Assembly (NCBI GenBank): GCA_015057615.1
Contig: SVEA01000060.1
Span: forward strand, 1-46,382
Direction of reading: 5' to 3'
DNA from: Lachnospiraceae bacterium
GTDB lineage: Bacteria; Bacillota; Clostridia; Lachnospirales; Lachnospiraceae
Length of the DNA stretch: 46,382 nt
The position numbers and the translations under genes are program-made. Below the pieces are notes generated by a model. It saw only the letters and a program-made list of their open reading frames with translations. It had not been told where the DNA came from and did not search any database. Positions 7,828 to 15,071 of the stretch are shown piece by piece; position 1 is the stretch's first letter, and each line of letters starts with the position of its first letter.

Positions 7828-7854
7828 AGTGAAAGAATTTAAAATTCTTTCACT
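7828..7854. repeat. Perfect short hairpin in importer spacer
   Basis: AGTGAAAGAAT pairs perfectly with ATTCTTTCACT around a 5-base A/T loop. No T-run follows, so it is not a standard terminator; it may stabilise or process the mRNA (inference). Confidence 0.7.
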
Positions 7855-7857
7855 CGC

Positions 7858-7911
7858 AGAGTTTGCGATAGTGTAGCATTCGCAAACTCCATTATGCGCA
7901 AAAAGCTGCGC
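7858..7911. repeat. Short hairpin repeat family E, copy 1
   Basis: Two adjacent hairpins: AGAGTTTGCG with CGCAAACTC, then GCGCA with TGCGC. The sequence CGCAAACTCCATTATGCGCA recurs in modified form at 11792-11842 and 39431-39486, both times directly before a ribosome binding site. Here the next gene is 338 bp away. Confidence 0.7.
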
Positions 7912-8010
7912 CGAAATAAGGATAAAAGTATAATATCCATAGTAAATAAGTTCATCGAATGCGGATTTTATCGGGCAATCCATACTCTAGATAGCGGTGA
8001 AGTTTTGGTC

Positions 8011-8071
8011 ACGAAAACCTTCCAAATAAACGGCATCCAAGCGGTGCATGAATTACTTGGCAGGTTTTCGT
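8011..8071. repeat. Hairpin in importer spacer
   Basis: ACGAAAACCT (8011-8020) pairs with AGGTTTTCGT (8062-8071), extended inward by CCAA/TTGG. An open frame across this stretch (7894-8085) only follows the repeats. Confidence 0.7.
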
Positions 8072-8083
8072 TTTATGGTATTT

Positions 8084-8162
8084 AACCTCATCAGGGAAGG
8101 ACTAGCCTGTTTCAGCAAGAGTTCAAGCTCCGGCCGAAATGCCACGTAGTGGCAGTGAGGTT
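8084..8162. repeat. Hairpin just upstream of permease genes
   Basis: AACCTCA (8084-8090) pairs with TGAGGTT (8156-8162), and GCCAC-GTA-GTGGC lies inside. It ends about 75 bp before the first permease ribosome site. Confidence 0.65.
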
Positions 8163-8248
8163 ATGATTAAGTAGCGTAAGCGGATTGCGAATATCCGATT
8201 TTAATGGCTGCATTGGCTTATTACCTATACATACAGGGAGGAAACAGC

Positions 8249-9133
8249 ATGGAAAAAGTTAGGCGCAATAAAATCGCAATTGTACTATTTTTACTTCCAG
8301 CTGTGATTTTATTTGCAGTGATCATTGTTTTGCCGATCCTTATGTCGTCCTATTATAGCTTACTGGATTGGGATGGGATAACGAAAGGATCCTTTGTAGG
8401 TATTAAAAATTATATTGAATTATTTACCAGTAAATCCGCAGGCTTTCCTAAGACCTTACGAAACGCTATGCTGCTGGCCGTTCTTTCCACCTTTATTCAG
8501 CTGCCGATTTCTCTCTTTTTTGCTATTGTTTTGGCCAGAGGAATCAAGGGAGAGAAGGTATTTGTATCGATTTTCTTTATCCCGGTTTTGATTTCGACTA
8601 CGGTAATCGGACAGTTATGGCTGAAGATCTATAATCCGGATTACGGACTTATTAACGCGGGGCTTCGTAATCTTGGACTGGACAGCTGGACCAGGGTTTG
8701 GCTGGGAGACCAGAAAACAGCACTTTATGCGGTGTTTATTCCGATCCTGTGGCAATATGTCGGATACCATATGCTGCTTATGTATGCCGGGGTCAAATCA
8801 ATCTCACCACAGCTTGCGGAAGCAGCGCGAATTGATGGGGCCTCCGAGTGGGGTGTTTCAAGATACATTACTATTCCTCTGCTAAGGCCTATTCTTAGAA
8901 TCAGCGTGATCTTTGCGGTGACCGGATCCTTCAAAGCCTTTGACTTGATCTATGTGTTGACGAACGGGGGTCCTGCCCATGCCAGTGAAGTACCCAGTAC
9001 GCTGATGGTTTCCATGATCTTCGGAAGAAACCGGTACGGTTTTGGCAGTGCGATCGCAATCCTGATTATTTCCCTATGCTTCTTCTTTGCCGTGGTACTT
9101 CGAAAGCTGATCTCCTCGAAGGAGGTGGAATAA
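8249..9133 (+). CDS. Sugar ABC transporter permease 1 (CUT1, MalF-like)
   Basis: Integral membrane subunit of the importer whose binding protein is at 6193. The 294-residue product has an N-terminal membrane segment (about residues 10-35), roughly six segments in all, and the EAA loop (EAARIDGAS...) that docks the ATPase. GGGAGG lies 7 bases before the chosen ATG; an earlier in-frame start at 8204 has no ribosome site. Its TAA stop shares one base with the ATG of the next permease. Confidence 0.9.
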   Translation: MEKVRRNKIAIVLFLLPAVILFAVIIVLPILMSSYYSLLDWDGITKGSFVGIKNYIELFTSKSAGFPKTLRNAMLLAVLSTFIQLPISLFFAIVLARGIKGEKVFVSIFFIPVLISTTVIGQLWLKIYNPDYGLINAGLRNLGLDSWTRVWLGDQKTALYAVFIPILWQYVGYHMLLMYAGVKSISPQLAEAARIDGASEWGVSRYITIPLLRPILRISVIFAVTGSFKAFDLIYVLTNGGPAHASEVPSTLMVSMIFGRNRYGFGSAIAILIISLCFFFAVVLRKLISSKEVE

Positions 9134-9987
9134 TGAAAAGCACCGTTAGGAAAAATAAAGCTCGGAGCAGTGCCGGAAAAAAAGTTTTAATGGTAATCCT
9201 AATTCTTTGGGCAGGGATACAATTATTCCCCCTTTATTGGATGCTAACCTTTTCGTTGAAGGACAACAGCGAAATCTTCGGGGAAAATATAATCGGTTTG
9301 CCGAAGAATTGGATCTGGGAGAATTATACGACGGCATTAACGAAGGGAAATGTCGGGCGGTATTTTTTAAATAGTATTATTGTGACCGGCTGCACCATAC
9401 TTTTAACGACCATCATCGCAATGATGGCGACCTATGCATTGACAAGAATGCTTTGGAAAGGCAGGAAGACAATGAATAACTTGTTTATGCTTGGACTGAC
9501 CATTCCGATTCATGCAGCGATTCTGCCGGTCTTTATTATTTTGAGAGAGCTGGGGATGACGAATTCCTATCAGGCACTGATTATACCCTACGCGGGATTT
9601 GCCCTTGCAATGGCAATTATGATCAGCAGCAGCTTTATGGAAGCAATTCCGAAGGAGCTGGAGGAAGCGGCATGCATTGACGGATGCAGCGTATACGGAA
9701 TCTTTGGGCGTATTATATTACCGCTGATGAAACCGGCGCTATCGACGATCGCGATCTTCGTATTCTTACAGGCATGGAATGAATTAATGTTTGCAACGAT
9801 TTTTATCAGTGACTCAAAATATCGAACCTTGACCGTTGGTATCCAGACACTGTCCGGCTCCTATACAACGAATTGGGGTCCTATTGGTGCTGCTCTGGCG
9901 ATTGCTACGTTCCCGACCTTATTGGTATACTGCTTTATGAGCAGCAAGATTCAGGAAAGCTTAGTTATGGGAGCGATCAAAGGTTAG
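9133..9987 (+). CDS. Sugar ABC transporter permease 2 (CUT1, MalG-like)
   Basis: Partner permease of 8249-9133; the pair would form the heterodimeric channel. The 284-residue product has about six membrane segments and an EAA motif (EAACIDGCS...) followed by PLMKP. The start codon overlaps the upstream stop (TAATG) with GGAGGTGG just before it, so translation is coupled. It is followed after 87 bp by the sensor kinase gene on the same strand. Confidence 0.9.
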   Translation: MKSTVRKNKARSSAGKKVLMVILILWAGIQLFPLYWMLTFSLKDNSEIFGENIIGLPKNWIWENYTTALTKGNVGRYFLNSIIVTGCTILLTTIIAMMATYALTRMLWKGRKTMNNLFMLGLTIPIHAAILPVFIILRELGMTNSYQALIIPYAGFALAMAIMISSSFMEAIPKELEEAACIDGCSVYGIFGRIILPLMKPALSTIAIFVFLQAWNELMFATIFISDSKYRTLTVGIQTLSGSYTTNWGPIGAALAIATFPTLLVYCFMSSKIQESLVMGAIKG

Positions 9988-10074
9988 ATTTGGGACGAAT
10001 TTTATATCCCCGGAATGGATTTTCTGGTAAAATAAGAGAAGAAAATCATTTACTGCGGGATGGGGGATAGCAAA

Positions 10075-11808
10075 ATGTCCGGAAAGATAAAGAAATGGTT
10101 CTCGTCAAAAAAACTAAAGCAGAAGGTTCGGTATCTGTTTCTTTGTATTATCGGAATCTATATTATCTTATTTTTCTTTGTTTATGTAGTTTTTCTGAGA
10201 AGAAACATGATGGACTATGCTTTGGAAAACAACTATAAGACATTGATCTCGATTGGAAACAATCTGAATATCGAGCTTGGCACGATTAGCAGCATGAGCC
10301 AGCTGCTTATGATGGATAATAATATTACCTCCTACTTAAAAGAGAGGAAGGAGATTGATATTCGTTTATCCCACAATGCGGTTACTTCCATGTATGATAT
10401 TACAAATTCCTTTGACTATGTGAATTCCGTTTATTTGTATCGATTCGATGGGGAGTATATACATATAACAAAAGAAATCACTTATGTAAAGGAAACGGTA
10501 ATGGAAGAGGAAGCCTGGTCAAAGGATATTATCGAGGCAAAGGGCGGATATGTTATTAAGATCAATGGCGGCGGAGCCTTTCGGAATAAATCTGGGAAGC
10601 CGATCATTTCGATGATTCGTATTGTAAATGACATTGATACCCAGAAGCCTCTCGGTATCCTGATTATCAATTTGTCGGAGGATATTTTAAGAGATTCCTA
10701 TCGGGATATGGAAGGGGAAGATAAGAAGTACTATTATTGTGATCAGAGCTTTGAGCTGGTGAAACCGAAGGAAGAGGCGGAAGAGCTTCTGGGCTTTGTA
10801 TCGATGGATAAGAGCTTTCATCAGACAACCATAGGAAGATTGGGGAACCGCAGAGTGCTGTCCTGTTACCCGGTTTCGGATACGCCGCTTATCGTGATTG
10901 GATTGGAGAAGCTATCCTTTATGCAGAGCCTTCCGTCGAATACCTTTCTGCTCCTTATTGCTCTTGTTGTCATAACTGTATTTTCCTTGGTCTTAATTGG
11001 GGTGTTTATAAGTGTATATATTACGACGCCGATTGAGCGTCTGGTACAATCCATGGATATTGCCAAAAGAGGATGGCTAAAGCGGGTCAGCTTAAACCTT
11101 CCGGATGATGAGATCGGTAATCTAAAAGACAGCTATAACAGTATGCTGGTTGCGATTAACCAATTGATCAATGAGCTGGTCGAGAAGGAGAAGACGGTTC
11201 AGAAGGCGGAGCTGAATATTTTGCAGGAGCAGATAAAGCCGCATTTTCTATATAACACGCTAGATACTATCGCTTACCTCGCCTTACAGGAATCCACCGA
11301 TCGAGTATATGATGCGATCGAAACCCTCGGGAATTTCTACCGAAAGTTTTTGAATAAAGGGGTGAAAGAGATATCCCTCAGGGACGAAGTGGGGATCGTA
11401 AAGGACTACCTTAAGCTGCAGAAGCTTCGGTATGAAGATGTCTTTGAGGATGAATATTCTCTGCAGGAGGATCTGATGGATATTCAGGTTCCGAAGCTGA
11501 TTCTGCAGCCATTGGTGGAGAACAGCTTATATCACGGAGTCCGTTTAAAAGGGGAAAAGGGAGTAATTCGGATATCGGCGTTTCGGAAGAAGAACAAGCT
11601 TCATATCGTGGTTTATGACAGCGGGATCGGCATGAATGAGGAGCAGATCCGCAAAATCATGCAGGTGAATCATAAGAATTTTGGTTTCCGGGGCACTATG
11701 GAGAGAATTCGCTACTATTACGGCGTGGAAGATGTATATGAAATCCGGAGTGTAGAAGGGCGGTATACGGAAGTGGATCTAAAGATACCGCTGCGGAGGA
11801 TAAAATAA
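10075..11808 (+). CDS. Sensor histidine kinase, YesM/LytS type
   Basis: Membrane sensor that probably detects the transported sugar or the loaded binding protein and phosphorylates the regulator encoded next. The 577-residue product has two membrane segments (about residues 22-45 and 290-318) around an extracytoplasmic domain, a HAMP segment, a His_kinase domain with His390 in KPHFLYNTLD, and an HATPase_c N-box (QPLVENSLYHG). The ATG at 10075 has GGGGGA 7-8 bases upstream; an in-frame ATG at 10060 is a less supported alternative. Confidence 0.9.
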   Translation: MSGKIKKWFSSKKLKQKVRYLFLCIIGIYIILFFFVYVVFLRRNMMDYALENNYKTLISIGNNLNIELGTISSMSQLLMMDNNITSYLKERKEIDIRLSHNAVTSMYDITNSFDYVNSVYLYRFDGEYIHITKEITYVKETVMEEEAWSKDIIEAKGGYVIKINGGGAFRNKSGKPIISMIRIVNDIDTQKPLGILIINLSEDILRDSYRDMEGEDKKYYYCDQSFELVKPKEEAEELLGFVSMDKSFHQTTIGRLGNRRVLSCYPVSDTPLIVIGLEKLSFMQSLPSNTFLLLIALVVITVFSLVLIGVFISVYITTPIERLVQSMDIAKRGWLKRVSLNLPDDEIGNLKDSYNSMLVAINQLINELVEKEKTVQKAELNILQEQIKPHFLYNTLDTIAYLALQESTDRVYDAIETLGNFYRKFLNKGVKEISLRDEVGIVKDYLKLQKLRYEDVFEDEYSLQEDLMDIQVPKLILQPLVENSLYHGVRLKGEKGVIRISAFRKKNKLHIVVYDSGIGMNEEQIRKIMQVNHKNFGFRGTMERIRYYYGVEDVYEIRSVEGRYTEVDLKIPLRRIK

Positions 11809-11842
11809 ACATCCGCAAACTCCACCATGCGCAAGATGCGCA
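11792..11842. repeat. Short hairpin repeat family E, copy 2
   Basis: TGCGGA (11792-11797, inside the kinase 3' end) pairs with TCCGCA (11812-11817); then GCGCA pairs with TGCGC to 11841. It carries CGCAAACTCCACCATGCGCA, close to copies at 7858 and 39431, and abuts the AAAGGAGGAGG ribosome site of the regulator gene. Confidence 0.65.
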
Positions 11843-11857
11843 GAAAGGAGGAGGTTT

Positions 11858-12613
11858 ATGTATAAAGTAATGATTATTGATGACGAGAGGGCAATTCGAA
11901 ATCTGCTTCGAATCACCCTGGAGAAGGAAAACTTAAATCTGCGTATTGTCGGCGAGGCCGCCAGCGGCATTGAGGCGATTAACACGATTGATACCTACCG
12001 GCCGGACATTGTATTTGTAGATATCCGTATGCCTTTTATGGATGGAATTGAATTTAGTAAACTGGCGATCAAGCGTTATCCGAACCTCAAAATCATTATT
12101 TTAACGGCTTTTAATGATTTTGAATATGCCAAAGAATGCGTCGGTATCGGTATCTGTGAGTACCTGTTAAAGCCGATTTCTAGAGAAGAGATACGAAAAA
12201 CATTAAATAGAATTATAGCGCAGCTGGACAAACAGTTTCCGCAAAAGGAAGAGGAAGAAGAAATAGCGGAAGATAAAAATTCCATGGATCAGGTAAAGGA
12301 ATATATCTCCGATAATTTTAAGAACCCGGAGATCAACCTTACCTCGATTGCACAATATTTTGGTTTTAATTCCAGCTATCTCAGCAGAACATTTAAGCAG
12401 AGAGCCGGAATTGGTTTGAATGATTATCTTACCAAATGCCGGATGGAGTATGCAATTCCCTATGCGAAGAAAGGCGCGCTGATGTATCTTACAGCGAAGG
12501 AGGTTGGAATTCCGGATCCCAATTATTTCGGCAAATGCTTTAAAAAATATACCGGCAAAGCATATTCGGAATATACGGAAAATGAGCTAGAGGGAAAGAA
12601 TATTTGGAAATGA
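11858..12613 (+). CDS. Response regulator, CheY-like receiver plus AraC-type DNA-binding domain
   Basis: Likely activates the importer genes on sugar sensing. The 251-residue product has a receiver domain with the acidic pocket IIDDE and phospho-acceptor Asp55 in FVDIRMP, an acidic linker near residues 128-140, and a C-terminal double helix-turn-helix of the AraC/XylS type. At about 250 residues it is shorter than most YesN-type regulators because the middle region is missing. The ribosome site AAGGAGGAGG lies 3-5 bases before the ATG, right after a family E hairpin block. Confidence 0.92.
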   Translation: MYKVMIIDDERAIRNLLRITLEKENLNLRIVGEAASGIEAINTIDTYRPDIVFVDIRMPFMDGIEFSKLAIKRYPNLKIIILTAFNDFEYAKECVGIGICEYLLKPISREEIRKTLNRIIAQLDKQFPQKEEEEEIAEDKNSMDQVKEYISDNFKNPEINLTSIAQYFGFNSSYLSRTFKQRAGIGLNDYLTKCRMEYAIPYAKKGALMYLTAKEVGIPDPNYFGKCFKKYTGKAYSEYTENELEGKNIWK

Positions 12614-12675
12614 ATGAAAAAAATATGAAAACCAAGCGTAAATGAGCTAGAAAAAGTGAAAATAGAGAATTTATA

Positions 12676-12727
12676 AAGCAAGCCAAGTTGGTAATGTACC
12701 CATTGCCCATCCGGCTTGCTTTTTTTG
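12676..12727 (+). terminator. Rho-independent terminator after the importer regulon
   Basis: AAGCAAGCC (12676-12684) pairs with GGCTTGCTT (12713-12721) and is followed by T residues to 12726. The rest of the 346-bp gap to 12960 holds the promoter zone of the next gene, including an ATTCATTT/AAATGAAT hairpin at 12834-12853. Confidence 0.88.
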
Positions 12728-12800
12728 TAATTAAATGAAAAAATTAACACCGAATTCACAACAGAATTAATATATTTGTAAGAAAGATTTGATATATCTA

Positions 12801-12809
12801 TGTTATAAT
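12801..12809 (+). promoter_or_regulatory. Candidate extended -10 promoter for 12960 gene
   Basis: TGTTATAAT is a consensus extended -10 element. No good -35 box sits 17 bp upstream. A second TATAAT at 12874-12879 is an alternative. Confidence 0.35.
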
Positions 12810-12959
12810 TAGAAATCATAAACGATTTGAAACGATTCATTTTGACAAATGAATTTGAACCAATGACTTTGTCTATAATAGGATTAATATTCATTATAAA
12901 TCATTATTATATAATAGAAATGCGAATTTTAGGGAATTATACACAAGGAGAGGTGCCTT

Positions 12960-14387
12960 ATGGAAAAGAAGCAAAAGCAAAAAAAGAAGAATAATCGAAA
13001 AAAAATTGTATGGATCCTATCAGTAGAACTCATTGCAATAGCATTACTAGTTGGTTTATTTCAAATAAATCGCAGCAGAAAGAATTCACAAAAGGGCAAT
13101 GATAGTAATACACTGGACCAGAATATCGAAACCGGGGGAGAGGCTAAGGAAGAGGATAAGAATCTGACCCCTGCGGAACGGGAAGCGAACGAGGAGCAGG
13201 AGAGATTAAAGAAGGAAAATGAGGAACGGGAAAATTTCATCAAGGAAGCGGACCGTCTTACCTTAAGCTATGACTATGATGCGGCAATCGAAAAGATAAA
13301 AACGTATCAGGGACCGGAGGGAGGATATGAAGTATATCCGGTTCTTCTTTCGGCAATTGAGCGGTATGAAGAGGAAAAGGCAGGCCTTCTTTTGTACGGA
13401 GGCTCCTACACTTCCGTGACGCAGATCAACCACATTTTCTTTCACACTCTGGTTGCAGATAATGCAAAGGCATTTGATACGGATTATGATGCTTCCGGTT
13501 ACAATATGTATATGACCACAATTCTGGAATTTAAGAAAATGATGGAGAAAATGTATGAGGACGGCTATGTTCTGGTAAATATGCATGATGTTGCAAAGCA
13601 GGTAACCGCTGAGGATGGTACGACAAAGTTCGTTCCCGGAGAGATCTATCTGCCGAAGGGAAAGAAACCTTTTGTTCTATCTCAGGATGATGTAAACTAC
13701 TATGAGTACATGGACGGGGATGGATTTGCTTCCAGAATTGTGCTTGATGAAAACGGTAAGCCGACCTGTGAAATGATACAGGATGACGGTACGACCGTGA
13801 CCGGACCGTTTGATCTTGTTCCGATACTGGATGCCTTTGTTGAGGAGCATCCGGACTTTTCTTACAAGGGAACCAAGGGAACCCTGGCACTCACAGGTTA
13901 TGAAGGAACCTTGGGATATCGGACGAACGATCCTGACTCTCCAACGTATGAGCAGGATAAGGAAGCTGCGAAAAAGGTTGCCAAAGCGTTGATTGAAGAC
14001 GGCTGGGAATTTGCTTCACACAGCTGGGGTCATAGAAATATGCAGACGATATCCATGAGTTTATTTAAAACAGATACGGACCGTTGGCTAAAGGAGGTCT
14101 CTCCCTTAATCGGGCCTACCGATATCATGATCTTCCCCTTTGGTATCGACATTGAAACTACCATGGGACATTACAGCAGTGAAAAATATGCGTATTTGAA
14201 AGAAAAGGGCTTTAACTATTACTGTGGCGTATTTAAAGAACCGTGGATGCACATTAAGGATGACTATGTGAGAATGACCAGAAGACCGCTTGATGGTCAG
14301 GCGATGCTGCAGTTCCCGGAACGGTTAGCCGATCTCTTTGATGTTTCATCGATTATCGATCCGGAGAGACCTGCGAAAGACTGGTAA
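12960..14387 (+). CDS. Membrane-anchored polysaccharide-deacetylase-like protein (CE4 fold)
   Basis: The 475-residue product has a Lys/Arg-rich N-terminus, one membrane segment (about residues 18-35), a Glu/Lys-rich coiled stretch (about 50-110) and an extracellular domain. CE4-type metal motifs are recognisable: LSQDDV in place of the usual TFDDG motif and SHSWGH as the H-x3-H motif. It may deacetylate a cell-wall or exopolysaccharide. The divergent first motif leaves activity uncertain. AAGGAGAGG precedes the ATG. It is flanked by terminators and is probably monocistronic. Confidence 0.8.
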   Translation: MEKKQKQKKKNNRKKIVWILSVELIAIALLVGLFQINRSRKNSQKGNDSNTLDQNIETGGEAKEEDKNLTPAEREANEEQERLKKENEERENFIKEADRLTLSYDYDAAIEKIKTYQGPEGGYEVYPVLLSAIERYEEEKAGLLLYGGSYTSVTQINHIFFHTLVADNAKAFDTDYDASGYNMYMTTILEFKKMMEKMYEDGYVLVNMHDVAKQVTAEDGTTKFVPGEIYLPKGKKPFVLSQDDVNYYEYMDGDGFASRIVLDENGKPTCEMIQDDGTTVTGPFDLVPILDAFVEEHPDFSYKGTKGTLALTGYEGTLGYRTNDPDSPTYEQDKEAAKKVAKALIEDGWEFASHSWGHRNMQTISMSLFKTDTDRWLKEVSPLIGPTDIMIFPFGIDIETTMGHYSSEKYAYLKEKGFNYYCGVFKEPWMHIKDDYVRMTRRPLDGQAMLQFPERLADLFDVSSIIDPERPAKDW

Positions 14388-14518
14388 TAAGATGATGTTA
14401 CATCCCTTATGATGAAGAAAGTGGGGAATATACCCTTGTTCTGGAAGCTTAACTATGATCGGGCAAGGCAGGTAACTATTGTATCTATCCTTGTTAAATA
14501 GGAAGATAAAGTATGAAA

Positions 14519-14581
14519 AAAACAGGTTTTAGACACAATGCGGAGATTTTTTGCCGGAGAGTGCCCGAAACCTGTTTTTTT
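14519..14581 (+). terminator. Rho-independent terminator
   Basis: An AAACAGGTTT arm (within 14519-14529) pairs with AAACCTGTTT (14568-14577), followed by more T. It lies about 130 bp after the deacetylase-like gene. The 684-bp gap 14388-15071 also holds MITE A3 and the dnaE promoter and leader. Confidence 0.8.
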
Positions 14582-14601
14582 CGTGCGGATACTTTTCGGC
14601 T

Positions 14602-14822
14602 GTAGACCCGTTACTGTTCACACATGGGCAAAGTCTATCCTATGATTTCGACAAATGATATCCGATCAGGAGTATTTGCATTCGTTGGTACTTTAGCTCC
14701 GTATTTTGGAGCCTTATGTACCGCTACGTAATGAATCTTAAGCGAAAGCATCTCCGATTCGGATACATTTGACGAAATCATAACATGGTATACATGGTGG
14801 GTGTGAACAGTAACCTAGACCC
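14602..14822. mobile_element. MITE family A copy 3 with target duplication
   Basis: The element is 14610-14814 (205 bp), with ends GTTACTGTTCACAC and GTGTGAACAGTAAC (perfect 14-bp inverted repeat). The flanking 8-mers GTAGACCC (14602-14609) and CTAGACCC (14815-14822) match at 7 of 8 bases. The apical hairpin is at 14685-14737, with a partly decayed outer stem. Same orientation as the other two copies. Confidence 0.9.
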
Positions 14823-14854
14823 GACAGAATCCCTCCAGGTTCTACACCATAGGA

Positions 14855-14883
14855 TTGACAAGTTTTCGTGGGTGGAATATGAT
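14855..14883 (+). promoter_or_regulatory. Strong sigma-A promoter for dnaE
   Basis: TTGACA (14855-14860), a 17-bp spacer and TATGAT (14878-14883). It predicts a leader of about 180 nt before the dnaE start. It lies 41 bp after MITE A3. Confidence 0.75.
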
Positions 14884-15038
14884 ATTTTATATATGATAAT
14901 CACAAATGATTTGATAAATGCCAATTCGTGGCATATATGCACACTCGATTCGTTCGGCGCTTGGACGTAGGGCTAAACCGGCGCGGGTATGCTTATGAAA
15001 TCTGAGTTGAATTATGAGGGAGCTTAACAATAGATTGC

Positions 15039-15057
15039 TGCGGTGCAATGTACCGCA
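15039..15057 (+). promoter_or_regulatory. Hairpin adjacent to dnaE ribosome site
   Basis: TGCGGT pairs with ACCGCA around a 7-base loop, ending 3 bases before the GGAGGCGAG ribosome site. A second small hairpin ATGCCA-ATTCG-TGGCAT lies at about 14918-14934 in the same leader. A role in dnaE translation is inference. Confidence 0.45.
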
Positions 15058-15071
15058 ATGGAGGCGAGAAA

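Noticed and set aside
7894-8085. Open frame of 63 codons in the importer spacer
   Set aside because: It runs through hairpin sequence, has no ribosome binding site and resembles no protein.
14785-14970. Open frame of 61 codons before dnaE
   Set aside because: It starts inside MITE A3 and crosses the dnaE promoter; no ribosome site.
14884-15071. Known riboswitch in the dnaE leader
   Set aside because: No recognised aptamer core was seen; only two simple hairpins.
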